Positions 1 through 9,370 of a stretch of 10,138 nucleotides of DNA are shown here, in pieces. The DNA comes from SHZI01 sp049290495 (lineage in GTDB: Bacteria; Pseudomonadota; Gammaproteobacteria; Steroidobacterales; GCA-2729495). The stretch is taken from positions 1 to 10,138 of the forward strand of contig JBATNV010000283.1 of assembly GCA_049290495.1 (NCBI GenBank), written 5' to 3'. The number at the start of each line of letters is the position of its first letter. The first letter of the stretch is position 1. The position numbers and the translations under genes are program-made. The notes under the pieces are model-generated. The model was not told the DNA's origin, did not search any database, and was given only the letters and a program-made list of their open reading frames with translations.

Positions 1-11
1 GATACGGCCAT
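1..11 (-). CDS. Possible start of the next gene in the operon (pgpA expected), cut by the window edge
   Basis: On the minus strand the thiL stop TGA shares its last base with an ATG (TGATG), the same one-base overlap seen at ribD/ribE higher up. Only three codons (Met-Ala-Val) and part of a fourth fit in the window. Phosphatidylglycerophosphatase A (pgpA) very often follows thiL in gammaproteobacteria, so it is the natural guess, but nothing in these few bases identifies the product. The ATG could also be chance. Confidence 0.3.
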
Positions 12-964
12 CAGAAGTGCCGGAAGGTGGTATCGGGCACCGCGAGAGCACGCCCCTGGTGCGTCCACCGGACCCCCGGCTCGCGCACTACGGTACCGAT
101 CCGGGTCACAGGCACCGTCCATTCTGCGGCCATCTGCTGCAGCCGGACCGTCGCCTGCTCCGGCATCGTAAAGCACAACTCGTAATCGTCGCCGCCAGTG
201 AGCGCGTATTCGATGGCGCGCTCTGCAACCGCAGCTCTGAGTTCTGCAGACAGCGGCAGCAGGCCGGCATCGAGTTCAGCGCCCATGCCGCTCGCTGCCA
301 TCAGCTTGGCGATATCGTCATGCAGGCCATCAGAGACATCGAGCATCGCTGTCGCCAACGATCCCAGAGCAAGGCCCTCGCGTACGCGCGGTTCGGGATA
401 GAGAAAGCGCTGGCAGAGTGCATCCCTGACGGCTGCCGGCACGCCCGCGTCCGCACCCAGCAGATATCGCCCGGCCACCGCATCACCCGGCGTACCCGTC
501 ACCCAGATCCCGTCACCGGCACGTGCAGCAGCGCGGGTCACGCCTGCCCCCGGCCTGACCCGACCATGCACCGTCACAGTGACGGACAGCGGGCCACGCA
601 CCGTATCGCCACCGATCAGCGCGACGCCAAAGCGCTCGGCCAGCGCAAACAGGCCGGCCGCAAACTCTTCAAGCCACAGCGCTTCGGGCTTCGGCAACGA
701 CAGGGCCAGCGAACACCACAGCGGCTCCGCCGCCATGGCCGCCAGGTCACTGAGATTGACAGCAAGACAGCGATGACCGACCGCGCGGGCCGAAATAGCG
801 GCTGGGAAATGCGTGCCTTCGGCAATGGTGTCGGTCGCGATCACCAGATCCCAGCCCGGCTCGAAGCGCAGCACAGCAGCATCGTCGCCGATGCCGAGCA
901 CCACATCCTTGCGGCCAATGCTGCGACCGGCGAAGTAAGTGCTGATCAGCGTCCGTTCATCCAC
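11..964 (-). CDS. thiL: Thiamine-monophosphate kinase ThiL
   Basis: ThiL phosphorylates thiamine monophosphate with ATP to give thiamine diphosphate, the active cofactor, in the cytoplasm. The 317-residue product has the family's ordered motifs: GIGDDAA (about 24-30) and ATDT (43-46), which bind metal and nucleotide in this PurM-like fold, NLSDLAAM (70-77), GGDTVRGP (118-125), TGTPGD (156-161), DVSDGL (209-214) and GGDDYEL (257-263). Length is normal. The frame is open further upstream, to ATGs at 1066 and 1048, but those extensions run into nusB and carry arginine-rich residues foreign to the family. The GTG at 964 gives an N-terminus (VDERTLISTYF) of the length usual in ThiL and has a GGG at 977-975 about ten bases ahead; a GTG at 970 is the alternative. 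The gap to nusB is 19 bases, so it is probably the distal gene of the rib-nusB unit. Confidence 0.96.
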   Translation of the reverse strand: MDERTLISTYFAGRSIGRKDVVLGIGDDAAVLRFEPGWDLVIATDTIAEGTHFPAAISARAVGHRCLAVNLSDLAAMAAEPLWCSLALSLPKPEALWLEEFAAGLFALAERFGVALIGGDTVRGPLSVTVTVHGRVRPGAGVTRAAARAGDGIWVTGTPGDAVAGRYLLGADAGVPAAVRDALCQRFLYPEPRVREGLALGSLATAMLDVSDGLHDDIAKLMAASGMGAELDAGLLPLSAELRAAVAERAIEYALTGGDDYELCFTMPEQATVRLQQMAAEWTVPVTRIGTVVREPGVRWTHQGRALAVPDTTFRHF

Positions 965-983
965 CGGCACGCTACCCGTGTTG

Positions 984-1400
984 TCAGGCCGCCGGGCGCA
1001 GTGCCGGCGCAAGCTGGTCGAGAACGGCGTTGACGTAGCGGTGCCCATCCTGGGCACCGAACTCATGCGCGAGTTTTACGGCCTCGTTGATCACGACCTT
1101 CACCGGCACCTCGCGATGCAGTTTCAGTTCGGCGAGCCCCAGCCAGAGTATGCCCCGCTCGACCGGATCAAGCTGGGCCACCGGCCGGTCGGCCTGCCCC
1201 GTCAGCAAACTGTCCAGCGCATCGGTATCACCGAGAATCTCGCCGAGCAGGAGGCGGAAGTAATCGACGTCGACGAGCCGGAAGTCGCGCTGTACAGCGA
1301 ACTGCGCGGCGATTTCAGCCGTTGAGTATCCGCTCAGCTGATACTGATACAGCGCCTGCACCAGCAGACGGCGCGAACCATGCCGACCTGTTGCGGCCAT
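984..1400 (-). CDS. nusB: Transcription antitermination factor NusB
   Basis: NusB pairs with NusE (ribosomal protein S10) and binds boxA RNA in rRNA leaders, helping RNA polymerase resist termination. The 138-residue product is all-helical in character and close to the family length (about 140). The N-terminus is basic (GRHGSRRLLVQALYQYQLSG, residues 5-24), which is the RNA-binding segment and first helix typical of NusB. The C-terminal half has the conserved run LDPVERGILWLGLAEL and the motif VVINEAVKLAHEFG followed by YVNAVLD. It starts at an ATG nine bases after the ribH stop, with only a weak ribosome site, so translation is likely coupled to ribH. The linkage ribH-nusB-thiL is widespread in proteobacteria. 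Confidence 0.96.
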   Translation of the reverse strand: MAATGRHGSRRLLVQALYQYQLSGYSTAEIAAQFAVQRDFRLVDVDYFRLLLGEILGDTDALDSLLTGQADRPVAQLDPVERGILWLGLAELKLHREVPVKVVINEAVKLAHEFGAQDGHRYVNAVLDQLAPALRPAA

Positions 1401-1409
1401 CTGCGGCGC

Positions 1410-1877
1410 TCAGCCTGCCAACTGCTGCAGGAGATTGGCCATCTCCAGCGCCGCCAGCACCGCATCCGTGCCCTTGTTGCCACCCTTGCCACCGGCGCGG
1501 TCCATGGCCTGATCAACCGTATCGCAAGTCAGCACACCGAAGCCGACTGGAACCTCGAATTCCAGGCTGACGCGGTTGAGGCCAGCGGCACACTCGGTAC
1601 AGACGAAATCGAAGTGCGGCGTCTGCCCACGGATCACGGCCCCCAGCGCGACGATGGCGTCGTAGCGCCGCAGCCGCGCCAGTCGGTGCGCCGCGAGCGG
1701 CAGTTCGAAAGCCCCCGGCACCCGCACCACAGTGATATCGGTATCAGCCGCGCCATGCCGCTTGAGCGTATCCACGGCACCATCGACCAGATTCCTGACG
1801 ATCAGATCATTGAAACGGGCCGCGACGATCACAAAACGCATGTCCCGGGCCACCAGTTGTCCTTCCATGATGCGCAT
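1410..1877 (-). CDS. ribH: 6,7-dimethyl-8-ribityllumazine synthase RibH
   Basis: RibH condenses 5-amino-6-ribitylaminouracil with 3,4-dihydroxy-2-butanone 4-phosphate (the RibB product) to form lumazine, the penultimate step to riboflavin; family members form pentamers or 60-mer shells. The 155-residue product has RFND (21-24, with the ring-stacking aromatic Phe22), PGAFELP (54-60) and GAVIRGQTPHFDFV (79-92), which includes the catalytic histidine at 88, then GVLT and a GNKG phosphate-loop motif near the C-terminus. The open frame extends upstream to an ATG at 1970 inside ribB, but the extension is not family-like. The ATG at 1877 lies four bases after the ribB stop and has an AGG eight bases ahead, within ribB; the ATG at 1868 is a less supported alternative. 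Tight spacing on both sides points to coupled translation. Confidence 0.97.
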   Translation of the reverse strand: MRIMEGQLVARDMRFVIVAARFNDLIVRNLVDGAVDTLKRHGAADTDITVVRVPGAFELPLAAHRLARLRRYDAIVALGAVIRGQTPHFDFVCTECAAGLNRVSLEFEVPVGFGVLTCDTVDQAMDRAGGKGGNKGTDAVLAALEMANLLQQLAG

Positions 1878-1881
1878 CCGC

Positions 1882-3057
1882 TCAGCCTGCCTTTGACCCA
1901 TCGGCCGTATCGACATACTCCACGACCTCGAGACCAAATCCCGACAAGCCATGCATCTGCTTCGGCGCACTCAGCACGCGCATCCGCTGTACGCCCAGAT
2001 CACGCAGGATCTGGGCGCCGATGCCGTAACTGCGCAGCACTGCGCCGCCGGCCGGCGCAGGTCGCTCCGCGCCCTCAGGCCGGTTCAGGGACTTCACCGC
2101 CGCCATCAGATCACGCGGCGATTCACCATAGCGCAGCAGGACGACGATGCCGTGATCGGTCGCTGCAATCTGATGCATCGCCGCGCGCAGCGGCCAGCCG
2201 AGCTCGGCGCTCTGCACACCGACGACATCGCCGAGCGTGTCCTGCAAATGAACACGCACCAGCGGCGGCTCCGGTCGACTGAGATCGCCGCGGATCAGTA
2301 CCAGGTGCACGTTGCGCGTGACGTGGTCTTCGTAACAGACCAGCCGGAATTCACCGAACTCGGTCTGGATCTGTTGTTCAGCAATGCGCTCGACTGACTC
2401 CTCGTGCCGCAGCCGGTAACGGATGAGGTCGGCAATCGTACCGATCCGCAGTCCATGCTCTTTGGCGAAGGCTTCGAGCTGCGGCCGGCGCGCCATCGTG
2501 CCGTCCTCATTGAGGATCTCGACGATCACGGCGGCCGCTTCCAGCCCTGCCAGCCGGGCGAGATCGCAACCTGCCTCGGTATGACCGGCGCGCGTCAGCA
2601 CACCACCGGGCTGGGCCATCAGCGGGAATACGTGCCCCGGCTGACGCAAATCTTCTGGTGTCGCATCCGGACCAACGGCAACCCGTACGGTCCGCGCGCG
2701 GTCATGCGCCGAGATACCGGTAGTGACGCCTTCGACGGCCTCGATCGAAATGGTGAAGTTGGTACCGTGCTCGCGGTCGGTATCGCTAACCATCAGCGGC
2801 AGACGCAGTTGCTGGCAGCGCGCCCGCGTCAGGGTCAGGCAGATCAGGCCGCGGCCATAGCGGGCCATGAAGTTGATGTCCTCGGCACGCACCTTGGCGG
2901 CCGCCATGAGGATATCGCCCTCGTTTTCACGGTCTTCATCGTCGACGATGATCACCATCCGTCCCTGACGGATATCGTCGATGATCGCTGAAATCGGACT
3001 GAAGCCGCTTTCCGGCCGTTCAGCCGCATCTCGCCTTGTGTTCTGTATCGGGTTCAT
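1882..3057 (-). CDS. ribBA: 3,4-dihydroxy-2-butanone 4-phosphate synthase fused to a degenerate GTP cyclohydrolase II-like domain (RibBX type)
   Basis: The N-terminal domain (about 20-215) converts ribulose 5-phosphate to 3,4-dihydroxy-2-butanone 4-phosphate plus formate. Its active-site motifs are all present: DDEDRENEGD (39-48), HGTNFT (97-102), TGISAHDRA (113-121), QPGHVFPL (139-146) and RAGHTEAGCDL (156-166). The C-terminal part (about 230-370) is recognisably GTP cyclohydrolase II-like, with FGEFRL near 234-239, RVH at 268-270 and an SYGIGAQILRDLGV-like helix near the end. However, aligned to E. coli RibA the three zinc cysteines become Asp273, Ala284 and Leu286. GCHII activity is therefore very unlikely, and a separate RibA should exist. 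Proteins of this architecture are known in Proteobacteria as RibBX. The start ATG overlaps the ribE stop by four bases (ATGA). Total length, 391 residues, is normal for the fusion. Confidence 0.95.
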   Translation of the reverse strand: MNPIQNTRRDAAERPESGFSPISAIIDDIRQGRMVIIVDDEDRENEGDILMAAAKVRAEDINFMARYGRGLICLTLTRARCQQLRLPLMVSDTDREHGTNFTISIEAVEGVTTGISAHDRARTVRVAVGPDATPEDLRQPGHVFPLMAQPGGVLTRAGHTEAGCDLARLAGLEAAAVIVEILNEDGTMARRPQLEAFAKEHGLRIGTIADLIRYRLRHEESVERIAEQQIQTEFGEFRLVCYEDHVTRNVHLVLIRGDLSRPEPPLVRVHLQDTLGDVVGVQSAELGWPLRAAMHQIAATDHGIVVLLRYGESPRDLMAAVKSLNRPEGAERPAPAGGAVLRSYGIGAQILRDLGVQRMRVLSAPKQMHGLSGFGLEVVEYVDTADGSKAG

Positions 3058-3647
3058 ACCGTTCCCAGCAGCCTTTCCACATAACGCGCCACCAGATCAA
3101 CCTCGATATTGACCCGCGTGCCGACCACATAGTGCTGCATGATAGTTTGTCCGAGGGTGTGGGGCACGAGTGTTACCAGGACGCGATCGTCAGCGACATC
3201 GTTTACCGTCAGGCTGACGCCATCGATACAGATCGAACCCTTGCGGGCTGCATAGCGGCGCAGGGCTTCGGGCAAGGCAAAGCGAACGATCGCCGTGCTG
3301 CCCTCCCGGTCGAGTTCCGCAACCTCGCCGATACCGTCCACATGGCCGGTCACCAGGTGCCCGCCCAGCGGGTCATTGAGCGTCATTGCCGGTTCCAGGT
3401 TGACGGGGCTGCCGACCGTCAGGCTGCCGAGCGTCGTCACCCGCAGCGTCTCGGCAGAAATATCCGCACCAAAGCGGTCTGCCTCCAGCGTCACGACGGT
3501 GAGACAGGCGCCGTTCACCGCAATGCTGTCGCCGTGATTGAAGTGGCGTCCGGCCAGCGCGCCCAGCGCAAACTCACAGCGGCGGCCGGCTGGCGTCGCG
3601 GTCGTCGTTACCACCCGGCCCAGCGCCTGCACGATTCCGGTAAACAT
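3054..3647 (-). CDS. ribE: Riboflavin synthase, alpha chain
   Basis: The enzyme dismutates two molecules of 6,7-dimethyl-8-ribityllumazine into riboflavin and 5-amino-6-ribitylaminouracil, the last step of riboflavin synthesis; it normally acts as a homotrimer. The 197-residue product starts with the hallmark MFTGIV and shows the two tandem lumazine-binding barrels of the family. The first carries VNGACLTV (44-51). The second opens with GGHLVTGHVD (95-104) and carries KGSICIDGVSLTVN (136-149). The ATG shares one base with the ribD stop (TGATG). A strong ribosome site (AAGGA and AGG) lies inside the last codons of ribD, so the start is secure. The same gene is called ribC in E. coli. Confidence 0.97.
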   Translation of the reverse strand: MFTGIVQALGRVVTTTATPAGRRCEFALGALAGRHFNHGDSIAVNGACLTVVTLEADRFGADISAETLRVTTLGSLTVGSPVNLEPAMTLNDPLGGHLVTGHVDGIGEVAELDREGSTAIVRFALPEALRRYAARKGSICIDGVSLTVNDVADDRVLVTLVPHTLGQTIMQHYVVGTRVNIEVDLVARYVERLLGTV

Positions 3648-4756
3648 CAGCCTGTCCTTTTTTCTGTTATTGCCGGCTTGTAAGTCAGACGCAGATCGGT
3701 GCCCACACGCCGCACCTCAAGCAACTCAAATGTTGGCCGCTCGTTCATCGCCTGCAGCGGCAGAAGCTCAAACATGCCGCGCGCCGTGGAGCCCAGCACA
3801 TGTGCCGCCTGATAGACGATCAGCTCATCGACCAGGCCAGCCGTCAGCAACGCACCATTGAGCACCGGCCCTGCTTCCACCAGCAGTTCATTGATCTGCA
3901 GGCCGGCGAGACGCTGCATCACGGCCGCCAGGCTGACACGGCCATCGGTACTGGCCAGCACTTCGACGCGCGCACCGCGCCCTTCAAGTGCGGCCTTTCG
4001 CTCCATACTGCCGGCACCAAAGATCAGCACCTCACCAGGTACTGACAGCAGGCGTGCCTCCGGCGGTGTCCTGAAGCCGGAATCGAGAATCACGCGTAGC
4101 GGCTGGCGGTTCACTTCGTCTGTGAGCTCACGCACGTTGAGTTGTGGATCATCAGCGAGCACCGTACCGATACCGGTCAGGACTGCCGAACTCTGTGCAC
4201 GCAGCCGCTGTACATCCAGCCGTGCCGGCTCTGCGGTGATCCACTGGCTACGACCATCGGCGAGCGCCGTACGCCCGTCGAGACTCACTGCAATCTTGCA
4301 GCGTACGAGCGGCCGCCCACGGCGCATACGCATGAAAAAGCCCGCATTCAGCCGCTCCGACTCCGCGGCCAGCAAGCCACTGCCGACCTCGATGCCGGCT
4401 GCCCGCAGCGCCGCTTCACCGCGGCCGTTGACCTGGGGATTGGGATCCTGCGCGGCATACACCACGCGCCGGATGCCAGCTCTTTGTAACGCTTCGGTAC
4501 AGGGCGGCGTGCGCCCCTGATGACAGCAGGGCTCGAGCGTCACATAGGCCGTCGCACCGCGCGCCTGGTCGCCGGCTGCCTGCAGTGCATATACCTCGGC
4601 ATGTGGTTCGCCAGCCTGCCGGTGCCAGCCTTCGCCGATCACTGTTTCACCCTGCGCAATGACGCAGCCGACGCGTGGATTCGGTGGCGTACCGTTGAGT
4701 CCGCGCGCGGCCAGCAGCATCGCATGAGCCATGTGGATGCGATCAACTGCGTTCAC
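3647..4756 (-). CDS. ribD: Bifunctional riboflavin deaminase/reductase RibD
   Basis: RibD deaminates the pyrimidine ring of 2,5-diamino-6-ribosylamino-pyrimidinone 5'-phosphate and then reduces the ribose with NADPH, the second and third steps of riboflavin synthesis. The 369-residue product has the zinc-dependent deaminase domain first: NPRVGCVI (26-33), PHAE (51-54, zinc His52 and catalytic Glu54) and LEPCCHQGRTPPC (74-86, zinc Cys77 and Cys86). The reductase domain follows, with CKIAVSLDGRTA (153-164), TGIGTVLADDP (194-204) and VEAGPVLNGALL near residue 300. The start is a GTG whose last bases overlap the nrdR stop (GTGA), with GGATGAG just upstream. An internal ATG at 4732 is possible but would shorten the first helix. 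Length is normal. Confidence 0.96.
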   Translation of the reverse strand: MNAVDRIHMAHAMLLAARGLNGTPPNPRVGCVIAQGETVIGEGWHRQAGEPHAEVYALQAAGDQARGATAYVTLEPCCHQGRTPPCTEALQRAGIRRVVYAAQDPNPQVNGRGEAALRAAGIEVGSGLLAAESERLNAGFFMRMRRGRPLVRCKIAVSLDGRTALADGRSQWITAEPARLDVQRLRAQSSAVLTGIGTVLADDPQLNVRELTDEVNRQPLRVILDSGFRTPPEARLLSVPGEVLIFGAGSMERKAALEGRGARVEVLASTDGRVSLAAVMQRLAGLQINELLVEAGPVLNGALLTAGLVDELIVYQAAHVLGSTARGMFELLPLQAMNERPTFELLEVRRVGTDLRLTYKPAITEKRTG

Positions 4757-5259
4757 GACGACTCATCCGGCAGCAGGGGCAACTGATCGCGTCGGCGTTC
4801 CCTGTCACCCAGTTCGCGCATGCGGCGGATCTCTTCCTGGAAAGATTCCACATCCTGGAAACTGCGGTAGACGGAGGCATAGCGCACGTAGGCCACTTCA
4901 TCCAGCGCGCGCAGCTCTTCCATCACCAGCTCGCCGATACGCCGCGAAGCGATTTCACGTTCACCCATGGTTTGCAGCTTGTGCGTGACCCGCGCGAGCG
5001 CCGCCTCGACCGCTTCACTGTCGACCGGACGCTTTTCGAGCGCACGCACCATGCCGCTGCGAAGCTTGCCCTCATCGAAAGGCTCGCGCGTATCGTCACG
5101 CTTGATCACGCGTGGCAGGACCAGCTCGGCTGTCTCAAAGGTCGTGAAGCGCTCGGCACAGGCCAGGCACTCGCGGCGGCGGCGCACCTGCAGGCCCTCC
5201 CCAGCCAGGCGCGAATCGATGACCTTGGTTTCAGGATGGCTGCAGAACGGGCAATGCAA
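4753..5259 (-). CDS. nrdR: Transcriptional repressor NrdR
   Basis: NrdR senses ATP/dATP and represses ribonucleotide reductase genes by binding paired NrdR boxes in their promoters. The 168-residue product begins with a zinc ribbon whose four cysteines are Cys3, Cys6, Cys31 and Cys34, followed by a basic stretch and the ERFTTFE motif. An ATP-cone then runs from about residue 49 to 139 (it starts with VIKRD and includes YVRYASVYRSF). The C-terminal tail of about 25 residues is very charged and makes the protein a little longer than E. coli NrdR (149). The start codon is a rare TTG (5259-5257). It is supported by the family N-terminus HCPFC directly after it and by a perfect AAGGAGG at 5276-5270 with a ten-base spacer. 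It lies 21 bases after glyA and overlaps ribD. Confidence 0.97.
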   Translation of the reverse strand: MHCPFCSHPETKVIDSRLAGEGLQVRRRRECLACAERFTTFETAELVLPRVIKRDDTREPFDEGKLRSGMVRALEKRPVDSEAVEAALARVTHKLQTMGEREIASRRIGELVMEELRALDEVAYVRYASVYRSFQDVESFQEEIRRMRELGDRERRRDQLPLLPDESS

Positions 5260-5269
5260 AACCGGTCTG

Positions 5270-5276
5270 CCTCCTT
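5270..5276 (-). promoter_or_regulatory. Strong Shine-Dalgarno for the TTG start of nrdR
   Basis: AAGGAGG on the minus strand, immediately after the glyA stop codon and ten bases before the TTG. It is the best ribosome site in the window. It settles nrdR on a TTG start and suggests that a strong site compensates for a weak start codon. Confidence 0.85.
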
Positions 5277-5280
5277 CAGC

Positions 5281-6534
<1,254 letters not shown>

Positions 6535-6570
6535 TCTGGGTGGCCTCCACTGGAAAAGCGGGTCATTCTA

Positions 6571-6589
6571 CCCGAGGCCTCCGCTCGGG
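6571..6589. repeat. Perfect 6-bp inverted repeat in the glyA leader
   Basis: CCCGAG and CTCGGG separated by seven bases, 37 bases before the glyA ATG. In RNA it would form a short GC-rich hairpin. On the minus strand it is followed by TAGAATGACC rather than a T-run, so it is not a classic terminator. It may be a leader structure, an operator or chance in GC-rich DNA. Confidence 0.4.
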
Positions 6590-6602
6590 CGGCCATTCGG
6601 GA

Positions 6603-6626
6603 CAGAAACAATCCCGCTCAGGCGGG
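6603..6626 (-). terminator. Weak terminator-like hairpin overlapping the deacetylase stop codon
   Basis: On the minus strand, CCCGC-CTGA-GCGGG (6626-6613) forms a five-pair GC stem with a four-base loop that contains the TGA stop of the deacetylase gene. It is followed by ATTGTTTCTG, which is only moderately T-rich. It could reduce read-through into glyA, but the stem is short. Confidence 0.35.
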
Positions 6627-7586
6627 TCGGCCGGCCTCGACGAAAGCATCGACCACTGCGGTCCAGGCCAGGGCGATATTGCGGCGGTTGTAGCCGCCAC
6701 CCCCGGTGGCCAGCAGGCGCCCTTCGCAGCAGCGGTCGGCCAGTGCACACAGACGCGCAGCGGCATAAGCGGGCGCTGCCGGCGAATAGCGCAGATGCGT
6801 GATGGGATCGCCCGCCAGACTGTCCGCACCGCACTGGAAGACGATGAATTCAGGCTGGCTCGCGGCAAGATGCGCCTCGACACGTTCCCAGGCCGCTTTG
6901 AACTCCTCGTCGCCCGCACCCGGCGCCAGCGGAATGTTGAGCTTGGTGCCAGCCGCAAGCCCGCGGCCGGTTTCCTCTGCAGCCCCGGTACCGGGATAAA
7001 GATAGCGACCATCCTCGTGGATATCGGCAAAGCAGATCGCCGGATCGGCCTCGAAGGCGTAATAGACGCCGTCGCCGTGGTGGGCGTCGATATCCACATA
7101 GGCGATGCGGCTGAGGCCATGCCGGGCACGCAGCAGTTCAATCACCACCCCACAGTCGTTGTAGACACAAAAGCCGGCGGCATGATCGCGGCCGGCATGG
7201 TGCAACCCCGCGATCGGCACGAACGCACGCCGCACCTGCCTGGCCATGATGGCTTCCATCGCAAAAATCGAAGCACCGACGACCGCTGCGGCCGCCGCAT
7301 CGAGCCCCCGCTGCGCGGGCGTATCGCCGCCGTCCAGCCAGCCGGCATCCTCGCGACACAGCGCCTCGACGCGCGCGACGTGACCCGGCGTATGAAAGGC
7401 GGTCAGTTCGGCATGCGTGGCATCGCCGGCCGTTGCCAGCCGGACTTCAGGACCGAACTCGCGCCCGGCAAGTTCATCGTGAAAGGCAGCGTGGCGATCG
7501 GGGCCGAACGGATGGCCGTCGCCGAAGCCATAAGCAGCGATATTGGCACCCTTCAGAACCAGCACGGCATTGCGACGGTTTGCCAT
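6618..7586 (-). CDS. Histone deacetylase family protein (class I/AcuC-like, zinc-dependent)
   Basis: Bacterial members of this family are zinc hydrolases that remove acetyl or acyl groups from lysine side chains or from acetylpolyamines; the substrate here is unknown. The 322-residue product is a single complete catalytic domain. LHHA (128-131) holds the two active-site histidines, GFCVYND (138-144) follows, and DIDAHHGDGV (165-174) gives zinc ligands Asp167 and His169. CGADSLAGDP gives the third ligand, Asp255, and GGGGYN (295-300) includes the transition-state tyrosine Tyr299. All key residues are intact, so it should be active. There is no signal peptide, so it is cytoplasmic. The ATG has no Shine-Dalgarno but sits seven bases after a perfect TATAAT, suggesting a leaderless or near-leaderless mRNA. 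It is divergent from ettA and 83 bases upstream of glyA. AcuC (protein deacetylase) and acetylpolyamine amidohydrolase are the main alternatives; the motifs favour the AcuC/class I side. Confidence 0.92.
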   Translation of the reverse strand: MANRRNAVLVLKGANIAAYGFGDGHPFGPDRHAAFHDELAGREFGPEVRLATAGDATHAELTAFHTPGHVARVEALCREDAGWLDGGDTPAQRGLDAAAAAVVGASIFAMEAIMARQVRRAFVPIAGLHHAGRDHAAGFCVYNDCGVVIELLRARHGLSRIAYVDIDAHHGDGVYYAFEADPAICFADIHEDGRYLYPGTGAAEETGRGLAAGTKLNIPLAPGAGDEEFKAAWERVEAHLAASQPEFIVFQCGADSLAGDPITHLRYSPAAPAYAAARLCALADRCCEGRLLATGGGGYNRRNIALAWTAVVDAFVEAGRPA

Positions 7587-7593
7587 GCGCCGG

Positions 7594-7599
7594 ATTATA
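7594..7599 (-). promoter_or_regulatory. Consensus -10 box (TATAAT) for the deacetylase gene
   Basis: TATAAT on the minus strand ends eight bases before the first base of the ATG at 7586. A transcript would then begin at about 7588-7586. No convincing -35 hexamer is seen at 15-19 bases. The bases just before it (AGT) are only a partial extended -10. Confidence 0.5.
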
Positions 7600-7602
7600 A
7601 CT

Positions 7603-7631
7603 TTGCAAGGCCCGACGCTTGCCGGGATAAT
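7603..7631 (+). promoter_or_regulatory. Sigma70-type promoter for ettA
   Basis: TTGCAA (7603-7608), a 17-base spacer, then GATAAT (7626-7631), giving 4/6 and 5/6 matches to the consensus at the ideal spacing. Transcription would start near 7638, leaving a leader of about 35 bases before the GTG of ettA. It overlaps the minus-strand promoter region of the deacetylase gene. Confidence 0.6.
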
Positions 7632-7635
7632 CCCG
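7623..7635. repeat. 13-bp palindrome in the divergent promoter region
   Basis: CGGGATAATCCCG: perfect six-base arms around one central base. It covers the -10 box of the ettA promoter and lies about where a -35 for the deacetylase gene would be. Its placement would suit an operator acting on both directions, but no known regulator site is recognised. Confidence 0.45.
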
Positions 7636-7672
7636 CAGCACTTCTTTCACAGCATTCCGGCGGGCAGATCCA

Positions 7673-9346
<1,674 letters not shown>

Positions 9347-9370
9347 GTTTCTGCAAGGGGGTACGACGAC

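Noticed and set aside
17..1033. 338-codon open frame opposite thiL
   Set aside because: Composition is typical of a shadow frame, with no motifs, and it is fully covered by thiL on the other strand.
1398..1412. Possible nusB-ribH fusion or frameshift
   Set aside because: Both genes have complete, family-length products with their own stop and start, nine bases apart.
3655..3664. Run of six A followed by GG near the 3' end of ribD (minus strand), resembling an A AAA AAG frameshift site
   Set aside because: In the ribD frame the codons read GAA AAA AGG, which is the wrong phase for the canonical site, and ribE already has its own start and ribosome site. The A-run more likely serves as part of the ribE ribosome site.
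3648..5280. FMN riboswitch for the rib genes
   Set aside because: No leader space exists: every rib gene starts within a few bases of, or overlaps, the preceding gene, so there is no room for the conserved aptamer.
6565..6570. TAGAAT as a -10 box for glyA (minus strand)
   Set aside because: It matches 5 of 6 bases, but no -35-like hexamer occurs at 15-19 bases upstream, where the sequence is GC-rich hairpin. It is left as a weak possibility only.
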